Notes under the pieces: generated by a model
Databases searched by the model: none
Told to the model about the DNA's origin: nothing
Seen by the model: the letters and a program-made list of their open reading frames with translations, nothing else
DNA from: Pseudopithomyces maydicus
Taxonomy: Eukaryota > Ascomycota > Dothideomycetes > Pleosporales > Didymosphaeriaceae
Length of the DNA stretch: 64,000 bases
Reading direction: 5' to 3'
Assembly (NCBI GenBank): GCA_026873275.1
Contig: JANTUC010000008.1
Location: 1,054,001-1,118,000 of the forward strand
Position numbers and translations under genes: made by a program
Shown here: piece after piece, positions 1 to 9,801 of the stretch
How the letters are laid out: each line of letters begins with the position of its first letter
Numbering within the stretch: the first letter of the stretch is position 1

Positions 1-1246
1 CTTTCCGTAAAGCTTCCAATACGATTTTGACATGTTCTACGTGTTCTTGCTCGTTTTCTGAGTATACGAGGATGTCGTCTAGGTAGGCAACTACGAAGAT
101 GTCGAGGTAGTTCCTTAGCGTGTTGTTGATCAATTCCTGGAATGTTGCTGGTGCGTTAGTTAGTCCGAACGGCATGACTGTGTACTCGAACAGGCCGTAT
201 CGCGATCTAAACGCTGTCTTCCATTCTTCACCTTCTTTCATCCTGATGAGGTGGTATCCGTCTCTTAAGTCCATAGCCGTAAATATCTTGGCTCTTGAGA
301 GTCTGTCTCGTAATTCTGATATGTTCGGTAACGGGTATCTATTCTTGATCGTGATGTTGTTGAGTGCTCGATAGTCGATGCACGGTCGTGGTTCTCCGTT
401 TTTCTTGAGTACGAACATAAATGGACTTGCTGCGGGTGACTTCGATTCTCGTATGTATCCTTTGTCGAGGTTCTTCTCGATGAAGTCTTTTTCCCATTGG
501 AGTTCTTTTCCTGACTTGCCGTATAATGGTCCAAAGGGTGGCGTTTTCCCTTCTTCTAGGTCAATCGTATGATCCCAGGGTTGGTGCTCAGGTAGGTTTG
601 CTTTTCCTTCCTCTTCCCGAAACAAATGACTCCACTTTTTATATTCGTCGGGGATGTCGTGAGTTGTGCGTTTCTCCTTCTCGTGCTTCTTGACCTGGTG
701 GTGCCTGCCAGCGTCTGCCGAGGTAAATTCCAGTTTATCGACTTTCTGTCGCGAGTTCAAATTATTGATCATGCTCTCATCCGCCATCAGCGTCGTGTGA
801 TGCGCAGGTTCTGACTGCAGTGCACATTTGCAGTTCCTCATCGAAAGCTCTTTCCTTCCCCAATGTATCTGTGGGTTATGCTTTCGTAGCCAGGGGATAC
901 CCAGGATTAAGTCATGCTGACTTGCATCCAAGACGTCTAAGGTAATCCACTCCTGGTGCTCATGGATCTTGAGTGTCGTCGTGACCTCGTGTCGTATGCT
1001 TGATTGTCCTGGTAATCGGCGTCCATTCGCGACATGGATAGCCAAGGGAATTTCCTTGAGTTGTTCGCGGAGTCCGGCTCGTTGAACAGTCTTTCTCGAT
1101 ATAAAGTTTCCTTGGGCTCCCGAATCCAGTAAAGCCTTGATCCGTATTCTCTCATCAAGCATTACCGGTAGCTTAATGAGGGATGCCTGGTCAGTTACCA
1201 GCGCATTTAGTTCTGTTGCGGCTCCACTGAGTCCGCCCGTTGGCCT
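1..1246 (-). CDS. pol: Pol polyprotein, N-terminal part (protease and reverse transcriptase)
   Basis: The minus-strand frame -1 to gag is open from about 1246 to the window edge. It contains a retropepsin-type active site (LLDSGAQGNFIS, about 1095-1060) followed by the HDLILGIPWLRKHNP segment typical of gypsy proteases. The RT then starts with LPEHQPWDHTIDL and includes a PFGLTNAPATFQ block and the catalytic YLDD at about 85-74. No stop is present across the visible part. It has no suitable start codon of its own at the junction, so it should be made as a Gag-Pol fusion by -1 frameshifting at 1252-1246, or by direct fusion if a T is missing there. RNase H and integrase are beyond the edge. 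Confidence 0.9.
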
Positions 1247-3018
1247 AAAAAAGACTGCTTGCCTTTCTTGCCTGCTCGCTTGCGTCTGAAGGGTTCACTT
1301 GCCTCCATCGTGTCGAGCCATTTATCTTCACCGAATCCGAACATGGCCTTGGTTCTTGCATGCTTCTGGCAATCCTTGTGTAAGCATGTCTGCCAATGTT
1401 CTTGTGTGCATGTGCCGTTAACAATGAGGGTCATTGTCATGTTTTCTCCTTCGAGGTACCCTGGAAAATATTGTCGAGTTCGCTTGTCCCAGAGATGTAC
1501 GTCACAATCGTCGATTGGGCAGTCAAACCATTCCCATCGGCAGCGAGGCTGCTTAGAAGGGAACCAATGTTCTTCCTTGGCCCTGTAGTGAATAGTACAC
1601 TGGTCATAGTTGCATAGTTTCCAGTTGATGCACATATGTTTGGGGTTTCGGTGGTCCAGTACGTAATCCGGTTCGTAGGTTTCTTTCTCGTTTTCATAGA
1701 CTTTTTGCTTTGACTGTCGTTGGTACCTTTCTTGTCCCCATTCGATGTCAGCTTCACTAACGTACTTGAGTCGCTGATCATCTAGGTGTGGGACTGATCC
1801 TTCAGGAAGATCTACATCCCGTGGTTGGAATTCTTCTTCCAGAGGTTCCGTTTGCGTAAGTTTGTCGAGGTACTCCATAACGTTGATTGGTTTGGCTTGA
1901 GGATGTGGCGTAGGTGCTCGCGCTCGTACGGGTTCAAAGTCGTTGACGGGTTCTTCGTACGGATCCTCGTAAAGTCGTGAATCGTCTGAGTCCGAGTGTT
2001 CGTTTAGGTCCCTATCACTTATGCCGTCTGTGATAACCCATTCGTCTTCGTCGTCCTGATCGTTGGCGACGGTGATTACGTTCAACTGTCTGATGACCTT
2101 GTTCTTAGATCTGCAGTTCCTGGCGATGTGACCCGGTTTGTCACAGTTAAAACAAGTGCGTTGCTCCTTTTGATTGAACGGGGTCCCTCCTCGAGGTTTA
2201 CCGAAGGCGCGCTTGAGTCTGTTTGGTCCATTGGCATTTCCAGAGGCTTTGCCATATGTTCCAGTTTTCTTCTCCTCCTTCCTTACCATTACATTGTCCA
2301 GTTCCATCGGCTGGTAGCCGTAGGGGTCGTTCGTAACCCGTTGTTTGGTAGTGGTCGTACGGTAACTGGTTCGTCCGCTTGACTTGCCATACGTGGGTTG
2401 GAATCTCCCATGATTCTTGTATTCCTGGTGTAATTCGTGCCATTCTGCGTCAATCCTGATGGTTTCGTCGTAAAGTTCTTGCATCGTGTTGATCGCGGCT
2501 CCACTGCGTAGGAGTTCTTCGCGTACGGATTTCTTGAGACCTTGCTTATACATTTTGCGTAGGGAATCGTCGTTCCACCCAGTCTGTACAGCGTAGTGTT
2601 TGAACTTTGCGGTATACTCGGCTGCTGAGTGCGTTTGTCGGAGGCGTTGGATAGCTTCTTCAGCGTAAGACTTCTCGTTGGCTGAACCGAAGAGTTGTTT
2701 GATCTGAGTACGGAAGGTACTGTAATCTTCGATGAGTTGGTCGATCTGGTCTCCTTCTTGGTTTTCCGCTGAAAGATATGCTTCGATGTACGGCTGAATC
2801 CAGTCGGCTGGTTCGCCTCTCATGTACGTGGCGGCAAAGATGACTTTGTCCTTGTCTTCCATGTCCTTGTTGACACAGTGGAAGTACAGGTCGAGTTGGA
2901 GTAGCCATGTCTTGAGTTTGCGTCGGTCGCCATCGTACAGGTCCGGTTTAGCAGCTTTGCTGTTAGGATTGTTGAATGGGGTAAGGTCGTTGAAGTCGCT
3001 CATGTTGAGGGTGTTCAA
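1207..3018 (-). CDS. gag: Gag polyprotein of the gypsy element
   Basis: The 603-residue protein starts at the ATG at 3018 and ends with TAA at 1209-1207. The first 200 residues form a retrotransposon capsid-like alpha-helical region (WLLQLDLYF, then RGEPADWIQPY, then FRTQIKQLFGSANE). A CCHC zinc knuckle, CFNCDKPGHIARNC, is at residues 289-302. An acidic linker and a Cys/His-rich C-terminal part follow, which is longer than in simple Gag proteins. It would assemble virus-like particles and bind element RNA. The frame is intact with no RIP-type stops. Confidence 0.92.
   Translation of the reverse strand: MNTLNMSDFNDLTPFNNPNSKAAKPDLYDGDRRKLKTWLLQLDLYFHCVNKDMEDKDKVIFAATYMRGEPADWIQPYIEAYLSAENQEGDQIDQLIEDYSTFRTQIKQLFGSANEKSYAEEAIQRLRQTHSAAEYTAKFKHYAVQTGWNDDSLRKMYKQGLKKSVREELLRSGAAINTMQELYDETIRIDAEWHELHQEYKNHGRFQPTYGKSSGRTSYRTTTTKQRVTNDPYGYQPMELDNVMVRKEEKKTGTYGKASGNANGPNRLKRAFGKPRGGTPFNQKEQRTCFNCDKPGHIARNCRSKNKVIRQLNVITVANDQDDEDEWVITDGISDRDLNEHSDSDDSRLYEDPYEEPVNDFEPVRARAPTPHPQAKPINVMEYLDKLTQTEPLEEEFQPRDVDLPEGSVPHLDDQRLKYVSEADIEWGQERYQRQSKQKVYENEKETYEPDYVLDHRNPKHMCINWKLCNYDQCTIHYRAKEEHWFPSKQPRCRWEWFDCPIDDCDVHLWDKRTRQYFPGYLEGENMTMTLIVNGTCTQEHWQTCLHKDCQKHARTKAMFGFGEDKWLDTMEASEPFRRKRAGKKGKQSFLGQRADSVEPQQN
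1246..1252 (-). other. Slippery heptamer T-TTT-TTA at the gag-pol junction
   Basis: On the minus strand gag codons TCT TTT TTA give the in-phase heptamer U UUU UUA, 13 codons before the gag stop. The -1 frame from here is open straight into the protease. This is the classical X XXY YYZ form. The same result would follow if the six-T run really had seven T, so the site cannot be separated from a homopolymer undercall without reads or other copies. Confidence 0.6.
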
Positions 3019-3179
3019 GATGTTAAGACCACGAGGGTAGCTAGTCCTAGAGGTTAAGGTTGGTTCTCGGGCAGGAGCAACTTACGGAGGGAGAAGGGTT
3101 ATCGACTGCGTGAGCGGGTCGATGGGGTAGTCGGTATCGGTATCACGTATGATACTAAATCAACAATGAGGCCTGAGTG

Positions 3180-3413
3180 AATCCAAACGATAGATTGATA
3201 AACAGGTTGAACACGAGTATCCACGAAGGAAACTCGGGTTCCTATATACTTGGGTTGATCAGTCCCACTGATCAACTGATCACACTGATCAGCCTTTGCT
3301 CAGTGATCAGTATGCGAGCTGCTCAGTATGCTCAGTGCGCCAAGGCTACTGATCACACTGATCAGGTCACGTGACTACATAATTACACGGCCCGCCCCGG
3401 GCCTCTAATTACA
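3180..3413 (-). repeat. Probable 5' LTR with TGATCA motif cluster
   Basis: The stretch upstream of gag holds seven copies of the palindrome TGATCA between about 3255 and 3366, a GC-rich inverted repeat (GGCCCGCCCCGGGCC at 3389-3403) and TGTAATTA on the minus strand twice near the outer end. No second LTR is available in the window for comparison, so both ends are approximate. The inner boundary and primer-binding site were not identified. Confidence 0.45.
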
Positions 3414-3856
3414 TGTGGGATCGATGCTGTGCCGCAGCCATCTACAGATCTTAACAATTAGGCATTTATAATAAATAATAGGCTTAAAATATAGCTAGAT
3501 AAAATACTAAGCTACTATTAAACTAATTATATAATATACTTAGTTACTTAGTAGCACTAAGCACTAATTAAATATATAATATATTTAATAATTAGTAATA
3601 CTAAGTAACTAAGTAATTTAAGTATATAAAAACCTAAATTTCCTTTATAAATACTCGTATTTAACCTATTTATTAATCTATTATTTAGATTCACTTAGGC
3701 CTCCTTATTAATTTAGTATTATTTATAATACTAATACTAACTACTCTATTAACCTACTTACGCAATTAATAACCCCTCTCCCTTTATAAGTTACTTCTAC
3801 CTAAGAACCAATCTTAACCTCTAGGACTAGCTACCCTTGTAGTCTTAATACTACGC

Positions 3857-4076
3857 AACTACTTTAAATAAATATTAATTATTATTATTTTATATATAAG
3901 GCGTTTATATATTAGTAAATAATAATAATTAATAGGTATATAAGGGGAGCAGAGGATACTATAGTTAAATAAAAATAAATAAATAGTTTTATAATACTAT
4001 TTATACTTAGTATAAAAAGGGTGATAATTATACTAGGATATAGATAACACCCTAAAGGGGTGCCACTAATACTACT
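3857..4076 (+). repeat. Direct repeat copy 1 (probable RIP-decayed LTR)
   Basis: This ~220 bp segment runs from ACTTTAAATAA through ACTTAGTATAAAAAGGGT to CCCTAAAGGGGTGCCACT. It is repeated at 5386-5604 in the same orientation at roughly 85% identity by eye, with mainly transition differences. Size, orientation and 1.5 kb spacing suggest LTRs of a small LTR element (TRIM-like or internally deleted). Confidence 0.7.
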
Positions 4077-5385
4077 AATAAAGAGAAAAAGAGGTATTAT
4101 AAAATATTTTCTTTTTATAAGTAAGAATAGCCCCTATTTAAGCTTATTCTAAAGACTAGACAAAGCCGAGTCCTTGATAATAAAATATATACAAAACATT
4201 TATTTATAAGAAACTATTCTAATTAATAATTATTAATATCTTAGTACTAAACGCTATAGTTAATAACTATTTAATATAATTTATATAAATAATTATATTC
4301 TTATATTCATAAGTATCTTATAGAGCTTTTTTACTTTTTTTAAGTAATTTATACTTTTATAAGGCTTTAATATCTTTTTTATTTTATTATTTAAATTATC
4401 TTTCCTTCTGTTCTTTATTATCTAGTACTCTCTACTATTTAGTACTATTTTTATTATTCTAAGTTTATTCTTTATATAGTTATAATTACTTTTTTTTAAA
4501 AAAAAAATAGACCCTTTTTATATTAGGGCAACTAATTTATATTTTATAGAATAGTAAAAAGGTGTCCAGTCAGTTAACTAGACGTTATAAAAATAATTAA
4601 TAAAAGAGTGTCTCCCTACTAAACAGCAGAAAAATATAGCGTATAAAAATTAATAAGTAAAAATATTTTATTTTACTTAAATTATTATTAGGCTAATTTA
4701 GTTATATTCCTTTAATTACTTTATAGTATTAAAATCTTAATACCTTAATTATCTTTTAAAGGTTAAGTATTATATAGGCATAATAGTATTATACCTATAT
4801 AATACTTAAGCTATTTCTTTCTTTTATTATTATTATATCTATATAATAGAATATATATATAATCTAATATAAGATAAAATTTTTACTAATAATTACTTAT
4901 TAGCTATTCCTACTACCTTATATATTAAAATTAAAATAACTACTAAACTTTAACTACTTATATTTAAAAATATATTAAATAATATTACCTATATATAAGT
5001 TAATAAAATTATAAAATTATTATAACTTCTTAAATACTTTAAATTAGTAAACTTAATAATTAAAGGCCTCTAAAATAGCGCTTTTAATTTAATAATCTTT
5101 ATTAAGTTTTATAAAAAAGTTACCTTAACTATAGATTAAGTAATTAAAATATATCTCTTAATATAGTATATTACTACTATATACTTAGGGTATAATTCTA
5201 CTATAAAGTAAATAATTAAGTTAAAAGAGCTTATAACTAAGTAAAAGATAAAAGAAGGGAAATTTTAAAAAATACTTAAATTTTATAATAAAATTAATAA
5301 GTAAAACTAATATTATATTTTTAAAATTATTACTTAAGGCGGTCGCTTAGTACTAAATAATTTAAAGGGTTAAAAAGTATTATAT

Positions 5386-5604
5386 AATTACTTTAAATAA
5401 GTATTAATTATTATTAATTTATATATAGGGTGTCTATATACTAGTAAATAATTATAATTAATAAATATAAGAAGGAAGCAGAAAATATTATAATTAAATA
5501 AAAATAAATAAATAGCTCTATAATACTATTTATACTTAGTATAAAAAGGGTAACAATTATACTAGAATATAGATAACGCCCTAAAGGGGCGCCACTGTTA
5601 CTAG
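5386..5604 (+). repeat. Direct repeat copy 2 (probable RIP-decayed LTR)
   Basis: Second copy of the repeat at 3857-4076, ending CCCTAAAGGGGCGCCACT. Here GCGCC is kept where copy 1 has GTGCC, a C-to-T difference typical of RIP. The AGTATAAAAAGGGT block is identical in both copies and could be the old LTR TATA region. Confidence 0.7.
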
Positions 5605-8160
5605 TTTATAAGAAAAGGTTCTTTATATAACTAATTTACTAATAACTGGCTCTTTCTATTTTTATATCTACTATATAGATTAAATTAACGCCTTCTTAAT
5701 TAGGCTTAGCTTACTTTTTACTATTAAAAATTGCTAGCTTTTTATAGTAAATTATAAACTATTTCCTAATTAGGAAGGTAAGAAACTTAAACTATTCCTA
5801 AATAGAACTAGTATACTTTTTAAATATTTATAATAATACCTTACTAATATAAACTAGCCTTTTATAATTACGATTTAATAGACTTTTTCCAAATTTTAAC
5901 ACTATTTAAATAGACAAAAAATAATCACCCACCTAATTAATCCTCCATTTTTTTATACTTGAATTTTCTTCAGCGTTTTTTCTATTTTAAAACTTTGAAA
6001 TTCTAGGTGTCATTTTTATAATTACTTAAATAATAAGAGTCTATTTATAATATTAGTCTAAGCTTATATATAAACTTATTATTAATTTATTAAAATTAAT
6101 AGATAATCTAAATTTAGTGTCTAATATAAAAAATTATAAAAATATAATTATTTTCTTATTAAGTTTAAATTTTCTAAGATATACTTAAAGTCTAGCTCTC
6201 TCTTCTTTATTTTAATTAAAAAAATAATCTTTATCTATTATATTATTCCACCTAAAAATTAGTAGATTAGTAAATTATAGTTTTATTCTAAAAGCCTGAA
6301 ATAAAAATAGAAATCTTAAAAATAAAAAAATTTAGAGGTTTATAGTGCTATAAAATATAACTTTTTAAATTTATAATATATATAGAGATTATATTAGGTA
6401 TTAAAAAGAATTAATATTATAAATATTTTTAGAGCTAAATTAGAAGCTTTAAAATCTAAATTAAATAATTTATAAAATTATGTTCTAATATATTATTAGG
6501 GATAATTAGCTATAAAGCTTTATTTAAATTATTATTTATTATTATTATCTATTATCTATTATTATATAAAATAGCTATTTATATTAAATAATAGAGCTAA
6601 ATACTTTAGTATCCTATTATTTTAGTAATTATATAATAGTATAAGTTTAAACTACGCTATAGTTATATAAATTAGATAAAAAAGCACTTTATAAAAGCTA
6701 ATTATTAATTATATAATACCTAGAGTATATTTCCTTATTACTAAGTAGTTAAAAAAAGGAACTTTCTTGTTAAAAAAAATTAATAATAAAATAATAATAA
6801 TATTATAGCTTGAAATATTAGACACTAATTTTAAATTATCTCTTAAATAATATAAGTTAAGCTTATTAAATTTATTCTTATACTAATATAAATCGAGTTT
6901 TAGGGTATGAATAATCTTAATAATATAGAAGATAAGCTTAAAGTTATAAAAATAATTTTAAACGATGAAAAATACTAAATAATAAAGAATATAAAAATTA
7001 AGAAAAGGAGTAAAAAGATAAAAAAAGGAAGATAAACTTAAATTATAAATTAATAAAAATATTAAAACCTTATAAAGATATAAATTAGCTAAAAAAAGAA
7101 AGCTTTATAAGTTCCTTATAAATATAAAAATATAACTCCTATTTATATTAATTATATTAAATAGTTATCTACTGTAGTATTTAGTACTAAGATATTAATA
7201 GATATTTATTAAAATAACCTTTTATATAAATAAAGAGATCTTGTGTATATACTTTATAACTAAATAAATAATTACTTATTATATTAATTATTCGAAATTT
7301 CTAAAACTTATAAGTCTTAATCAAGACTGGTCTAAAGAGTTAATAAATTTGATTTAATAGTAATTTAGTTCTCTTATAATTATATGGTTATTTCTTACTA
7401 GTACTTATTTATATTACTTATAATCGAAACCTAATAGTAGATAATAACTTATTTAAAAAGTTTTTAGGTAATACAGAATTAACTTCTTTAATTAAAATAA
7501 ATACATTTATAATTTAGTTTTTTAACCCTTTTTTATTCCCACTATTAATAAAGGTAATACTAGAGTTTAATATATTATTAAAATATAAAATATTTTACGT
7601 TTTAATTCTTATATTAGTAATAATATAGAAATTATCGATAATAAAGTGGAGAGTAATTTAAATATTAAGTTTTAATTTTAAATAATAAAGATAAGTATTA
7701 ATAAGGAATAATTATTATTAAATTAAATTTATTAGTTCTTTAGTTTTTATAGCTAATAAAAAGTAATAACTACTTATTATTTAATAATAAGACCTAATTA
7801 TATTTTTCTATATAAAGTTATACTAGAGAGATACCTTACTATTAGTATTCTAATAACTAATATCTAATTAAAATTGAATAATTTTATTCCTAACTTAGCT
7901 TTTATATATTTTATTATATATTCATAATGAATATTGTATTCTACCTATCCTTTATTTACAATAAAAAAATAGAAAAACATTTTAAGTCTCTCGTTTTAAA
8001 TAAATAGAGCCTCCTTTCTATAAAGAAAAATTAATAATTAATTAATTAGTTCTCCTTAAATAGAATTTCAATTTTATTTATACTGTATCTGCCTTCAGTT
8101 CATAACTCTAGACTTTAATATATTCTCCTTTTAAGTTAAACTAAATTATCTAGTCTATTT

Positions 8161-9011
8161 CAAGAGATTAGCCCTGTGATATCATGCCGTAATCTCACAT
8201 ATAGTCTATATTATCCAGCTCGACTGTCCTCTAACAACTGTAATATTGATCCATTGAAGGGAAATAGTAGTATACTAGGATATAATATAATATATCAGAG
8301 TAATAATAATCAAATGATAAGGTGCACTATATGAATATAACTAAGACGGGTATTCCTAATCCATCCCAAGCATCTTCTCAGTGTAGAAAACAACCAAACA
8401 TCCCGTTATATAGCCGCAGCAACACACACAATGTAGAGCAGCAGTCGCAAGGAACCCATCCTTAATCACAGAGGGCTGAAAAGTAAATTATAGAAAAGTA
8501 AAATGATGGCCCTGAATCTGATGACATGCCGTACTTTTTAGTCGCAAATGGTCTGGCGGCGTGCGCGAGGGTGGTAAGTGCTCCAGATACCAGATCCAAT
8601 CCATATTACATGTTGCGTGCGGGGACGTTGCGGCAGACCCAGAATGCTTGCTAGCCGCACCATTGCGAGACTGGACGTCGACTGTCGATAAACCACACGG
8701 TATACTCCAAAACTCCGCGGCCTTTGTGAGGCCAAATGCTTCCATTGCTTCAAAGCGAAAACGCCGCTCTCATGCCGACGCCTACAAGTGTTTGAGGGGG
8801 AAAGGGGGGGGAGATCTATCGGTTCGTGGTAGTGGACGCGGAAAGACACATAAGAGTAAGGGTCGACGGAGGCTGCGTCGTAAATCGTTAATGTAAAAGG
8901 AACGAGTATTTGATGAACGCTCAGGACATGCGGCAATGGCGGTGCACCGCCCAGCAACAGGCCGTAAACTCCAGAAGAACACACAAGTCGGGCTCGCTAG
9001 GACGGATTGGC
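8161..9011. other. Transition zone and 3' flank of rasB, no gene seen
   Basis: Composition rises from AT-rich to normal GC across 8160-8550. Short open frames occur on both strands but none shows a recognisable domain, and they overlap one another as shadows. Confidence 0.6.
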
Positions 9012-9801
9012 TCAGAGAATGATACATTTCGGACCCTTTTTATCGCGGGGGCTAGGGCGTCCTCTGCCACGAGATTTCTCACCGTTGGCAGTGCGAGTGG
9101 GTCCAGGTCGGACGCGATCACGATCGCGATCGCGGGGTGGCTTGGAATCACGACCTGAGCCTTGGTGACGCTGCTTGCGTAACTGACGCACCACGTCAAA
9201 AAAGCCTTCTCGACATTGACGCAGTTCTTGGCGGAGGCTTCGACAAATTCGCAGCCCAGCTGCTTGGCCAATGCACTGCCTTCCTGCGTGGAAACTTCAC
9301 GTTCTGTCACACGATCGCACTTGTTCCCAACCAGCATGACGGGGGCGGCACCAAAGGTAGAGCCGAGGGATGAGGCTGTCAAGGGCGAACCGGGATAGGT
9401 GGGTGAGCCTGATAATGACGACTCCTTGACGCGCTGAATCTGGTTGTGAAAGCGCTGGATGCGGGTGAAGGATGAGCGCGACGATATGCTGTAGACGAGG
9501 ACGAAGCCTTCGCCGTCGCGTATCCATTGATCGCGCAGTGCAATGTACTCCTCCTGGCCGGCTGTGTCAAGGACCTCGAGCATGCAGGACTGGCCATCGA
9601 TTTGCACCTGCTTACGGTACGAGTCTTCGATGGTCGGGTCGTACGTCTCGACGAAGTGGTTGAGACAAAGCTGCAGCAGATGGTCAGCGGAGGATAGCAG
9701 CAGGTTGGAGGCTAATTGCTCACCTGGATGGTCAGGGCTGTTTTGCCGACGCCGCCATCACCCAGCACGACCAGCTTGTACAGAGTCATCTTCCCCGCCA
9801 T
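9012..9801 (-). CDS. rasB: Ras-family small GTPase, RasB/Ras2 type (frame broken by one missing T)
   Basis: Exons 9801-9724 and 9670-9012, with intron 9723-9671. Exon 1 encodes MAGKMTLYKLVVLGDGGVGK (P-loop). Exon 2 carries switch I (YDPTIEDSYRK), DTAGQEEY, NKCD and SAK, so all G boxes are present. The length would be 245 residues. The last exon is in frame to VNVEKAF; the conserved continuation FDVVRQL and the tail ending KCIIL lie in the -1 frame. Seven T instead of the six at 9203-9198 would restore it, and with that base the exon sum is divisible by three. The CAAX box ends in Leu, predicting geranylgeranylation. RasB proteins act at the plasma membrane in polarity and conidiation. Two readings remain: assembly error (favoured) or a fresh null allele. 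Confidence 0.9.

Larger units (their letters stand above)
1..3413 (-). mobile_element. Ty3/gypsy LTR retrotransposon, 5' part (cut by window edge)
   Basis: Reading on the minus strand from about 3413 there is a probable LTR and leader, then gag (3018-1207), then pol with an aspartic protease and a reverse transcriptase that runs off position 1. RNase H, integrase and the 3' LTR must lie outside the window. Both frames are free of stops and base composition is balanced, unlike the AT-rich block that abuts it, so this copy has escaped RIP and is probably young. The domain order so far (gag, protease, RT) is shared by Ty1/copia up to the protease, but the RT sequence type is Ty3/gypsy. The outer LTR boundary is an estimate, placed at a TGTAATTA on the minus strand. 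Confidence 0.9.
3420..8160. repeat. AT-rich, RIP-like degenerate repeat block
   Basis: About 4.7 kb of very AT-rich DNA dominated by TA, TTA and AAT strings, with stops in every frame and no recognisable gene. It contains a pair of diverged direct repeats (3857-4076 and 5386-5604) whose differences are mostly C/T and G/A. This is the pattern expected of repeats mutated by RIP, the premeiotic C-to-T process of Pezizomycotina. The family of the other relics cannot be told by eye. Composition returns to normal between about 8160 and 8500. Confidence 0.85.

Noticed and set aside
3420..8160. Telomere, centromere or mitochondrial insertion
   Set aside because: No TTAGGG array, no mitochondrial gene or tRNA, and the transition-biased repeat pair explains the composition by RIP. 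A centromere cannot be excluded from 5 kb but nothing points to it.
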